DNA from: Cupriavidus sp. D39
Lineage (GTDB): Bacteria > Pseudomonadota > Gammaproteobacteria > Burkholderiales > Burkholderiaceae
Length of the DNA stretch: 64,000 nucleotides
Direction: 5' to 3'
Assembly (NCBI RefSeq): GCF_026627925.1
Contig: NZ_JAPNLE010000009.1
Span: 3,658,001-3,722,000 of the forward strand
Part shown: one piece after another, positions 56,835-64,000 of the stretch
How positions within the stretch are numbered: the stretch's first letter is position 1
Layout: each line of letters opens with the position of its first letter
Notes under the pieces: model-generated
What the model was told of the DNA's origin: nothing
Database searches by the model: none
The model's input: the letters and a program-made list of their open reading frames with translations, nothing else
Made by a program: the position numbers and the translations under genes

Positions 56835-57982
56835 TCATGTCGGGCACAACCCCGCATCGCGCAAGCGGCGCAACAGGGCGCCGCGCTTGGCGTGGGAAGC
56901 CAGGAGTTGCCGCAGCGCGATCTCGAATGCTTCAGTGCTTGACGTGAGCGCATAGCCGTCCGCCAGCTCTGACAGCGCCTTCGTTGCCTCGTCATAGGCC
57001 GACGCCGTGCCCCTCTGCACCTGCGCATCAATGGCTACCCAGCGCTTGTCCACATCGTTCATCACCAGCCTCAGTTGCATTTCGCGTTTTCGGCGGCGTG
57101 CGGCCTCCTGCTTGGCTTGCGCCTTCGCTTCGCGCTTCAGGCGCGCAATGCTGGCCGCTTCGGCGAGTTCCCGCAGATGGCCAAGGGTGCGCTGCGCCGA
57201 GGAAGACGGTGAAACGCGCTGTGCTTTCAGCCAGGCCGCATGACGTAGCCGCACCTGGCGTTCGGCCTGGTGTACCAGCCCTTGGGCGAGCAACTTCATC
57301 ACGGCAGTCATTTCCTCTCGCTGCCATTCGTCTAGCCACGCGTCGATGCGATCATCCTGCTCGGCGTCGCCCGGCGAAACGTCAGCACTCGCTGCCGCGG
57401 CGGCGGCCAGCAGGTCGGGGTCGATCTCCAGGAATTCGACGAGCGCCTCCTGCGGCGGCGACAGTGTCGCCAGGCCGGGTGGCACCTCCGGCTCCAGCGC
57501 GTCGTCCTCAAGGTCAGGGGATCCGGCCAGCCAGCCCAGGTAAAGCGGGCGCAGGTCGCCGCGCATCAGCTCGGCGCGCAGGGGGCCAGGCGCTGCATCC
57601 AGCCGCTACCGTCTTCCATGTCGAAACGGTCATACTCTTCGCTGTCGTTGTGCGACCAGCCAAAGATCCAGTGCTCTCCGTTTGCCTCAACGGTCGAGGC
57701 ATGCCGGATAGTGAAAGGCTTCAGTTCCGCCTTGCCAAACGTGGAGAGCGGTACGCGCAGCGCCAGCCGGCAGCTGCGCCAGTTGGCCGTGTAGACGAAG
57801 ACGTCGAAATACTGCCGCATCCAGTCAGCCGGATCGGCCTTCAGGTCGCCCCACTCATAGTGATTGACGAACCCCGTGGGGCTGATCTGGGCACGCGTGG
57901 AGACGGTGCGCAACTGCGCCATCTCGGCGCGAGTCAGCGGCCGGTCGATGGCCGCGAATTCGTAGTATTGGTATTCGCTCAT
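56835..57982 (-). pseudogene. Hypothetical protein of about 382 residues, frameshifted
   Basis: Two frames join into one protein. The first (from MSEYQYYEFAAIDRPLTRAEM at 57982) ends at ...QRLAP; the second continues LRAELMRGDLRPLYLGWLAG. The break is at five G on the + strand (57581-57585); one extra base fuses them. The N-terminal part has FVNHYEWGDLKADP and EWMRQYFD-like acidic motifs, the C-terminal half is a Lys/Glu/Ala coiled coil (EAASIARLKREAKAQAKQE). Resembles uncharacterised proteins next to helicase or SWIM genes. No function assigned. Confidence 0.65.
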
Positions 57983-58003
57983 GCTGATTGGATCAAATAG
58001 GGA

Positions 58004-58186
58004 TCAGTCTACTTTGCGCTTGCGCGCAGGATTCCCTCCTGAGACGCACTGGGGCTGAATAACTCCTGATCGATGAAGCGGCCGTGGCTGCGCATCACCG
58101 GCGCGCAGCACGGCTGCGCACAGTTCCCGGTCATCGTGGGTCAGTGGGCGGAAGAAGTGTTCGCGAGGCGGGGTGAAGAACAGCAT
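58004..58186 (-). CDS. Short hypothetical ORF
   Basis: 60 residues starting MLFFTPPREHFFRPLTHDD, 21 bp upstream of the coiled-coil protein gene on the same strand. No motif is visible and the second half has atypical composition. It may be a remnant. Existence is uncertain. Confidence 0.2.
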   Translation of the reverse strand: MLFFTPPREHFFRPLTHDDRELCAAVLRAGDAQPRPLHRSGVIQPQCVSGGNPARKRKVD

Positions 58187-58369
58187 GAGCAGATCGCATC
58201 CTATAGCCAGTTTTCAATGTTGCTGTGCTCGGGTTCATGATCAGGGCGGGCCCGGGTCCCCAAGGTGCGGGACGGAATCAGCCCTCCGCGAGCGGCGGTT
58301 GCTCAAGGGAGTCATGCGCGGCCGGAAACAAAAGCTCCCGCGGGCGTCCGGTCGTGCGAGGGCACTTTC

Positions 58370-58630
58370 TTAATAATGGTAACGGCAAGCGACGATGTTG
58401 ATCCGGTCCTCGATCACGTCATAGACGAGGCGATTGGTGTCATCAATGCGCCGTGACCAGAAACCTGTGAAATTGCCCACCAGCGGTTCGGGCTTCCCGA
58501 TTCCCTCGAACGGCGTGCGTTGCGCATCTTTGATCAACTTGCTGATGCGTTTGAGGGTCTTGCGATCCTGGCCTTGCCAGTAGAGGTAATCTTCCCAGGC
58601 ATCGGGCGTGAAGAGCGCGGGCCGGCTCAC
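58370..58630 (-). CDS. yoeB: YoeB-family mRNA interferase toxin
   Basis: 86 residues. The Txe/YoeB pattern is complete: FTPDAWEDYLYWQGQDRKTLKRI, GIGKPEPLVGNFTGFWSRRI, NRLVYDV and the C-terminal CRYHY with catalytic His and Tyr. It cleaves mRNA on the ribosome. It overlaps the antitoxin gene by 4 bp. Confidence 0.93.
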   Translation of the reverse strand: MSRPALFTPDAWEDYLYWQGQDRKTLKRISKLIKDAQRTPFEGIGKPEPLVGNFTGFWSRRIDDTNRLVYDVIEDRINIVACRYHY

Positions 58631-58887
58631 TCATCTTCCTCGGGCCGGGGACGCTCAATGGCCTGCCCGCGCTGGAGTTGCCCGATGGAGCGGGCCAGCC
58701 GTGCTGCGTTGGCAGGCGAACGCAGCAGGTGCAGCGTTTCTATCAGGCTGTCGTAGTGCTCCTGCGACATGATGACGGCGTTGGGTGCGTCGCGGCGGGT
58801 GATCAGGATCGCGTCCGCGTCGTCGATGGTTTGGTCGATCACAGCTTTGAGATTGTTGCGTGCATCGGAGAAATGTACAGTGCGCAT
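58627..58887 (-). CDS. yefM: YefM/Phd-family antitoxin
   Basis: 86 residues. MRTVHFSDARNNLKAVIDQTIDD is the DNA-binding Phd/YefM fold and the C-terminal acidic tail (PRPEEDE) wraps the toxin. It neutralises YoeB and represses the operon. The start at 58887 follows from family alignment. Confidence 0.92.
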   Translation of the reverse strand: MRTVHFSDARNNLKAVIDQTIDDADAILITRRDAPNAVIMSQEHYDSLIETLHLLRSPANAARLARSIGQLQRGQAIERPRPEEDE

Positions 58888-58898
58888 GGTCACTCCAA

Positions 58899-58920
58899 CT
58901 TGTACAATTACACGTACAAG
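58899..58920. promoter_or_regulatory. YefM-YoeB operator palindrome
   Basis: CTTGTAC-aattacac-GTACAAG with TGTACA-type cores lies 12 bp upstream of yefM; another TGTACA is at 58874-58879 just inside the gene. TGTACA is the known core of YefM operators. Confidence 0.7.
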
Positions 58921-59190
58921 TATAGCTTGCGTTAATGACTGAAACCAGCGCCCGTAAGTCAACCAGCTTCCAAGAAACCCCGCCGCATGCACGTCTTGCG
59001 GGCCCTTCGTCGCCTGCCGGACCCAGCCAGCGGCGCTCGCCGCGAAAGGCACGAACAGACTGGTCGTCGTCATTGGCGAGATGGGCCCGGCGGCCTTGCC
59101 GTGCCGGAATTGCCCAATGGAATCGGCGCTCATTATTGGAGTATTCGAAAACACATCGATCCTTGCGTTGTTCCCAATCTCCTCTTGTCC

Positions 59191-59218
59191 TTGACATTCG
59201 TATCCAATTGGATACGAT
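59191..59218 (+). promoter_or_regulatory. Promoter with 18-bp palindromic operator for the HigBA-like pair
   Basis: TTGACA (59191-59196) is a perfect -35 and TACGAT (59213-59218) a fair -10, 16 bp apart. Between and over them lies CGTATCCAATTGGATACG (59199-59216), a perfect palindrome. The toxin start is at 59227, so the transcript would be nearly leaderless. Bound antitoxin would block RNA polymerase. Confidence 0.7.
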
Positions 59219-59226
59219 TGGAGGCC

Positions 59227-59531
59227 ATGACCACGCTCAACCGCACAGCTGAATTCAGCGCTTGGCTCCTGGCTCTTCAGGATCTGAAGGCCAGGGCCAA
59301 GATCCTTACACGTCTCAAGCGGGCCGAACAAGGCAACTTTGGCGATTCGGAGCCGATCGGCGAGGGCCTGTCGGAGATGCGGATCGATTTGGCCCTGGCT
59401 ATCGCATCTATTACGGCCGTGAAGGCGCTGTGGCCTACCTGCTCATTTCGGGTGGCGATAAGTCGACTCAGAAAGCCGACATCAAGCGAGCTAAGGAAAT
59501 GTGGAAAACGATCAAGAAGGAGTCATCATGA
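59227..59531 (+). pseudogene. HigB/RelE-family toxin, frameshifted
   Basis: MTTLNRTAEFSAWLLALQDLKARAKILTRLKRAEQGNFGD, then a break at the TTT run 59398-59400; one more T gives MRIDFGPGYRIYYGREGAVAYLLISGGDKSTQKADIKRAKEMW, the full pattern of the HigB2-like addiction module toxin (101 residues). Either the toxin is dead or one T is missing from the sequence. It overlaps the antitoxin by 4 bp. Confidence 0.85.
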
Positions 59532-59830
59532 ATAAGGTCGAAGTCGCACGCTTCGATGCCTCGGACTATCTCGACAGCGAGGAAATGATCTCCGAGTACC
59601 TGAATGCAGCCCTGGAGGAGGGTGACACTGCAGTGCTTATCTCCGCTATTGCGGACATCGCCAAGGCGCGTGGCATGACCAGAGTGGCGGCCGACTCCGG
59701 CCTTGGCCGCGAGAGTCTTTACAAGGCACTCGCTCCGGGTGCCAAGCCGCGTTTCGACACCATCATGAAGCTCCTGCATGCTCTCGGCGTGAAGCTTACG
59801 ACTTTGCCGGACGCCGGCACTCACGCATAG
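59528..59830 (+). CDS. HigA-type addiction module antidote protein
   Basis: 100 residues. A Cro/C1-type helix-turn-helix (AIADIAKARGMTRVAADSGLGRESLYKALAPGAKPRFDTIMKLLHALGVKL) with the short N-terminal DASDYLDSEEMISEYLNAAL of this antidote family. It binds the toxin and the palindrome upstream of the operon. Confidence 0.9.
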   Translation: MNKVEVARFDASDYLDSEEMISEYLNAALEEGDTAVLISAIADIAKARGMTRVAADSGLGRESLYKALAPGAKPRFDTIMKLLHALGVKLTTLPDAGTHA

Positions 59831-59850
59831 CAGACCGACGCCTCAAAAAC

Positions 59851-59889
59851 AAAAAGCCCCGCAGGCACACATGCCTTGCGGGGCTTTTT
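59851..59889. terminator. Bidirectional terminator between the HigBA-like pair and ychF
   Basis: AAAAAGCCCCGCAGGCA (59851-59867) folds with TGCCTTGCGGGGCTTTTT (59872-59889), giving T tracts on both strands between convergent genes. Confidence 0.9.
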
Positions 59890-59930
59890 GCCATCCGCCG
59901 AATCCAACCGGCAGACAGCAGATCAGGATC

Positions 59931-61022
59931 TTAGACGTTGAACAAGAAGTTCATCACGTCCCCATCCTTCACCACATACTCCTTCCCTTCCGCGCGCATC
60001 TTCCCGGCTTCCTTCGCGCCTTGCTCACCCTTGTAGGTAATGAAGTCCTCATAGGCGATGGTCTGGGCGCGGATGAAGCCGCGTTCGAAGTCGGTGTGGA
60101 TCACGCCGGCCGCTTGCGGGGCGGTGTCGCCCACGTGGATGGTCCAGGCGCGGACTTCCTTCACGCCGGCGGTGAAGTAGGTCTGCAGGCCGAGCAGGGT
60201 GAAGCCGGCGCGGATCACGCGGTCCAGGCCGGGTTCTTCCATGCCGAGGTCGGCCAGGAATTCGGCCTTGTCGGCGTCGTCGAGGTCGGCGATCTCGGCT
60301 TCGATGGCGGCGCAGACGGCCACGACCGGCGACTTGGTCTTGGCGGCGTGGGCGCGCACGGCATCCAGGTGGGGATTGTTCTCGAAGCCGTCTTCACGCA
60401 CGTTGGCCACGTACATGGTGGGCTTGGCGGTGATCAGGCACAGCGGCTTGATGGCGGCCCATTCTTCGTCGGACAGGTCGAGCGTGCGCACGGCCTTGGC
60501 TTCGTTGAGCACGGCCTGGGCCTTGTCCAGCACGGCCACCAGGCGCAGCGCTTCCTTGTCGCCGGCGCGGGCGGGCTTAATGTAGCGGGCGTGGGCTTTT
60601 TCGACGGTGGAGAGGTCGGCCAGCGCCAGTTCGGTGTTGATCACCTCGATGTCGGACAGCGGGTCGACCCGGCCGGAGACGTGGATCACGTTTTCGTCTT
60701 CGAAGCAGCGCACCACGTGGGTGATGGCGTCGGTTTCGCGGATGTTGGCCAGGAACTGGTTGCCCAGGCCTTCACCCTTGGACGCACCCGCCACCAGGCC
60801 GGCGATGTCGACGAATTCGACCACGGCCGGCAGGATGCGCTCGGGCTTGACGATCTCGGCCAGCTTGGCGAGCCTCGCATCCGGCACTTCCACCACGCCC
60901 ACATTGGGCTCGATGGTGCAGAACGGATAGTTCTCGGCGGCGATGCCGGCCTTGGTCAGGGCGTTGAACAGCGTGGACTTGCCGACGTTGGGCAGGCCGA
61001 CGATGCCGCATTTGAGGCTCAT
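59931..61022 (-). CDS. ychF: Ribosome-binding ATPase YchF (OLA1 family)
   Basis: 363 residues. P-loop [15 protein letters not shown] switch 2, NAxD-like position altered as in the family (ATP preferred), C-terminal TGS domain with [37 protein letters not shown]. It binds ribosomes and influences stress responses. The gene is complete. Confidence 0.95.
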   Translation of the reverse strand: MSLKCGIVGLPNVGKSTLFNALTKAGIAAENYPFCTIEPNVGVVEVPDARLAKLAEIVKPERILPAVVEFVDIAGLVAGASKGEGLGNQFLANIRETDAITHVVRCFEDENVIHVSGRVDPLSDIEVINTELALADLSTVEKAHARYIKPARAGDKEALRLVAVLDKAQAVLNEAKAVRTLDLSDEEWAAIKPLCLITAKPTMYVANVREDGFENNPHLDAVRAHAAKTKSPVVAVCAAIEAEIADLDDADKAEFLADLGMEEPGLDRVIRAGFTLLGLQTYFTAGVKEVRAWTIHVGDTAPQAAGVIHTDFERGFIRAQTIAYEDFITYKGEQGAKEAGKMRAEGKEYVVKDGDVMNFLFNV

Positions 61023-61274
61023 GGTAAACCTTTAAAAATCAATGGGTTGCGGTTCACCCTGGGTGCGTCCGGCGCGCTCTGGCAGCGCAGCGGTGAAGGA
61101 CGCAGAGGGGGAAAGCTCAGCACGAGACAAGACAGCCAAAGCGGGGCGATGCTCACCGGTTTTGTGCTGGAATTGCCATCGGAAAGATGGCTATTGTAAC
61201 CGCGCCGGAGGTTGCGCTGAACTGGGCGCGAGGGCGCACCAAAGCCGTCATGCCGGGGTGGCTATAATCCACGC

Positions 61275-62536
61275 ATGACTCGTCCATCTCCCTCCCATTT
61301 CCAGGTTGCCGTGGTTGGCGGCGGCATCGTCGGCAAGGCTTGCGCGTTGCTGCTGGCCCAGCAGGGCATGCAGGTGGCGCTGGTTGCGCCGCGCTTGCCT
61401 GCATCCGCTGCTACGCCGGATCCTGGCCAGTGGGACAGCCGTATCTACGCCTTCTCGGCGAGCTCGCAAGCCTTGCTGGAGCAGTTGCGCGTATGGGAGG
61501 CGCTGGACCCTGCGCGGATGCAGCCGGTGTGCGACATGCGTGTCTTCGGCGATGCAAGCGCCGCACAGGCGGATGCCTCGGGCGCCGGTGATCTCCATTT
61601 CTCGGCCTACGCGGCCACCGTTGCGCAACTGGCGTGGATCATCGAATCCGGCCATGTGGAGCGCGTGCTCGATACCGCGCTGCGCTTCCAGCACCAGGTG
61701 CACTGGCATGACGATACCGCCGCCGCGTTCGCGCGCGACCATGACGGCGTGACGCTGACCCTGGCCGGCGGCGGCAAGGTGCGCGCGGCTTGCGTGGTGG
61801 GCGCCGATGGCGCGCGCTCGTGGGTGCGCGAGCAATGCCATATTCCTGTCACCAAGCGGCACTATCGCCAGCTTGGCGTGGTGGCCAACTTTGAATGCGA
61901 GTTGCCGCACCAGGACACGGCCTGGCAGTGGTTCCTGGGCACGCCGCCCAAGCTGATGGCTGACGAGGAGCCGGCCAACGGCGAGATCCTGGCGTTGCTG
62001 CCATTGCCGGGACGGCGCGTGTCGATGGTGTGGTCGGCTGACGATGCCCACGCGAGCGATCTGCTGGCGCTGTCGCCCGAGGCGCTGGCCGACACCGTGA
62101 TGCAGGCCGCCAGCGGCGCCGTGGGGCGCCAGTTTGGCGCGCTGCGCTGCGTGACGCCGGCCCAGGGCTTCCCCTGGTGCTGCAGCGCGCCGATCAGTTT
62201 GTGCAGCCGCACGTGGCGCTGGTGGGCGACGCCGCCCATGTGGTGCACCCCTTGGCAGGTCAGGGCATGAACCTCGGTTTGCGCGATGTCGCGGAACTTG
62301 GCCGCGTAATGGCCGACAAAGAGTCTTTCCGCGCAGAAGGCGACTTGCGCTTGCTGCGACGCTACGAGCGGGCGCGCGCCACCGATCTGTTGTCGCTGAC
62401 GGCGGCTACCGATGGCCTGCATCGGCTGTTTTCCTTGCCTGGCGGTGTGGCGCGCACGGTGCGCAATACCGGCATGCGGGTCGTGGGTGGCCAGTCGCTG
62501 CTCAAGCGTTTTCTTATCGGCCGCGCGCTGGGCTGA
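61275..62536 (+). pseudogene. UbiH/UbiF-family FAD monooxygenase, frameshifted
   Basis: N-terminal FAD motif VAVVGGGIVGKACALLL, middle VVGADGARSWVRE, and after the break VALVGDAAHVVHPLAGQGMNLGLRDV. The frame is lost at the CCCC run 62171-62174; five C give GFPLVLQRADQF and a protein of 420 residues. Members hydroxylate the ubiquinone ring. It lies just upstream of dsbC. The defect is probably a missing base in the sequence. Confidence 0.87.
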
Positions 62537-62580
62537 ACCCCGCCCACGCGAACCGAATCACCCGAATTACTGGAGTCATC

Positions 62581-63330
62581 ATGTTGCAATTCCTGCGCCG
62601 CCGTCCCGCCTTGTCCGCCACCATCGTCGGCGGCATCGCGGCTGCCGGCTTCGCGCTGCACGCCATGGCGGCGGGCGAGCCCGGCACCGACCGCATCAAG
62701 GAATCGATGCAAAAGATGCTGGGCGGGCGCGCTGAAGTGAAGAGCGTGGCCAAGACTCCCGTGCCCGGCCTGTTCGAGGTCAATATCGGCGGGCAGGTGG
62801 TCTACACCGATGCTACCGGCCGCTACATCATCAACGGCGAGATGGTGGACTCCAAGACCGGCACCAACCTGACCGAGGAGCGGCTGGCCGACATCAACCG
62901 CATCAAGTGGTCGGACCTGCCGCTGGCGCGCGCGATCAAGTGGAGCAAGGGCGATGGCAGCCGCCAGGTGGCGGTGTTCTCCGACCCCAACTGCGGTTAC
63001 TGCAAGCGCATCGAGCAGACGTTCCAGCAGATGGACAACATCACGGTCTACACCTTCCTGTACCCGGTGCTGTCGCCGGATTCGTCGGTGAAGGCCAAGC
63101 AGGTGTGGTGCGCGGCAGACCGCACCAAGGCCTGGCGCGACTGGATGATCAGCCACGTGGCGCTGACCGGCAACGGCAGCTGCAAGACGCCGGTGGAAGA
63201 CAACCTGGCGCTCGGCCAGAGCCTGAACATCACCGGCACCCCGGCCGTGTTCTTCATGGACGGCACCCGCATTCCCGGCGCTGCCGACGCCGCCACGCTC
63301 GAGCGCAAGCTCGCCAGCCTGAAGAAGTAA
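62581..63330 (+). CDS. dsbC: Thiol:disulfide interchange protein DsbC
   Basis: 249 residues. Signal sequence, N-terminal dimerisation domain (GLFEVNIGGQVVYTDATGRYII), thioredoxin-like domain with active site CGYC in FSDPNCGYCKRIE and cis-Pro in ITGTPAVFF. It isomerises wrong disulfides in the periplasm, kept reduced by DsbD. Confidence 0.93.
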   Translation: MLQFLRRRPALSATIVGGIAAAGFALHAMAAGEPGTDRIKESMQKMLGGRAEVKSVAKTPVPGLFEVNIGGQVVYTDATGRYIINGEMVDSKTGTNLTEERLADINRIKWSDLPLARAIKWSKGDGSRQVAVFSDPNCGYCKRIEQTFQQMDNITVYTFLYPVLSPDSSVKAKQVWCAADRTKAWRDWMISHVALTGNGSCKTPVEDNLALGQSLNITGTPAVFFMDGTRIPGAADAATLERKLASLKK

Positions 63331-63411
63331 GCACATCGCGCCGGAGGCCTTCCCGGTGCTGCGTGCCGGAGCCGACCGGTCGTCTTTGATCACAGATCCA
63401 AAGGAGACTCC

Positions 63412-64000
63412 ATGACGTTCCAGGCATTGCTGCTGACCCAGGCCGACGGCGCCACCCACGCCGCCGTTACCGCGCTCGAAGAATCCAGCCTGCCCGCCGA
63501 GGGCGATGTGCTGGTGGCCGTCGACTACTCCACCATCAATTTCAAGGACGGGCTGGCTATTACCGGCCGCTCGCCGGTGGTGCGCAAGTGGCCGATGGTG
63601 GCTGGCATCGACGGTGCCGGCACGGTGCTGGAATCCACCCATGCGCGCTGGAAGGCCGGGGACAAGGTCGTGCTCAACGGCTATGGCGTGGGCGAGACGC
63701 ACTGGGGCTGCCTGGCGCAGCGCGCCCGCCTCAAGGGCGACTGGCTGGTGGCGCTGCCGGACGCGTTCACCACGCAGCAGGCCATGGCCATCGGCACCGC
63801 CGGCTATACCGCCATGCTGTCGGTGCTCGCGCTGGAGCGCGCGGGCGTCAAGCCGGCCGATGGCGAGGTGCTGGTGACCGGGGCCTCGGGCGGCGTGGGC
63901 TCGGTGGCCATCGCCATCCTGTCAAAGCTGGGCTATCGCGTGGTGGCCTCCACCGGCAAGACGGCCGAGGCGGATTTCCTCAAGGCGCTGGGCGCGGCCG
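63412..64000 (+). CDS. Acrylyl-CoA reductase AcuI/YhdH-type oxidoreductase (3' truncated)
   Basis: 196 residues visible, continuing past the window. MDR-family quinone oxidoreductase: [62 protein letters not shown] and the NADPH-binding [18 protein letters not shown]. The motifs NFKD and TGASGGVGS are those of AcuI, which reduces acrylyl-CoA to propionyl-CoA. AAGGAGA precedes the ATG. Confidence 0.88.
   Translation, partial: MTFQALLLTQADGATHAAVTALEESSLPAEGDVLVAVDYSTINFKDGLAITGRSPVVRKWPMVAGIDGAGTVLESTHARWKAGDKVVLNGYGVGETHWGCLAQRARLKGDWLVALPDAFTTQQAMAIGTAGYTAMLSVLALERAGVKPADGEVLVTGASGGVGSVAIAILSKLGYRVVASTGKTAEADFLKALGAA

Noticed and set aside
58935..59252. Open frame between YefM and the HigBA-like pair
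   Set aside because: No motif, atypical composition, and it runs through the HigBA-like promoter and operator.

Overview
The window is GC-rich DNA from a betaproteobacterium, most likely Cupriavidus or a close Burkholderiaceae relative. The evidence is the hemA-prfA-prmC-grxD-ubiX gene order, a TctC/Bug-type binding protein, the overall codon use, and Burkholderiales-type intergenic repeats. All calls come from reading the sequence; no database search was run.

Layout. Positions 0.3-9.7 kb hold two near-identical group IIC introns in direct orientation, each directly behind a Rho-independent terminator. They bracket a 1.6 kb segment with two response regulators and an entericidin-like lipoprotein. 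In both introns the reverse-transcriptase gene is cut at the same dinucleotide by the same 2,008-bp element, which carries a large serine recombinase and a 60-residue ORF. The element is in opposite orientation in the two copies. Next come an MNT/HEPN toxin-antitoxin pair (9.8-10.8 kb), a GH114-like lipoprotein, a sorbosone-dehydrogenase-like lipoprotein, and a flavin amine oxidase/cytochrome c/RidA cluster (13.9-16.6 kb). A metallopeptidase and a His-tailed zinc ribbon follow. At 17.5-24.8 kb lies a sugar ABC transporter with an IlvD/Edd dehydratase and a divergent FadR-type regulator. After that come ettA, a tandem repeat, a metallophosphoesterase, an HxlR/MATE operon, and a LysR/SDR/acyl-CoA ligase/TctC cluster. 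A ClC channel gene, an Lrp-controlled lysine degradation operon (39-42.4 kb) and the ubiX-grxD-prmC-prfA-hemA block follow, then mtnN, a DUF2157/DUF4401/GDYXXLXY membrane trio and a CsgG/DUF4810/DUF799 lipoprotein operon. An accessory island at 54.6-59.8 kb holds a VapBC45-like pair, a C4-type antisense RNA switch, YefM-YoeB and a HigBA-like pair. The window ends with ychF, a UbiH-type gene, dsbC and the start of an acuI-like gene.

Two signals stand out. The first is the nested intron/recombinase structure, with site-specific insertion of a cargo-free element in both orientations and a recombinase ORF that borrows its stop codon from the target. The second is a complete C4 antisense-RNA architecture at 55.95-56.57 kb: two sense boxes, two complementary boxes in a folded 77-nt RNA, a repeat of the sense boxes over a Shine-Dalgarno, and two overlapping ORFs, as in the phage P1 immI arrangement but in front of a DUF3077/DUF6124-like gene.

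Caution: at least ten genes carry single indels, mostly one base missing from a short C or G run, and these include prmC and ubiX, which are normally kept. Many of these 'pseudogenes' may be sequencing errors.
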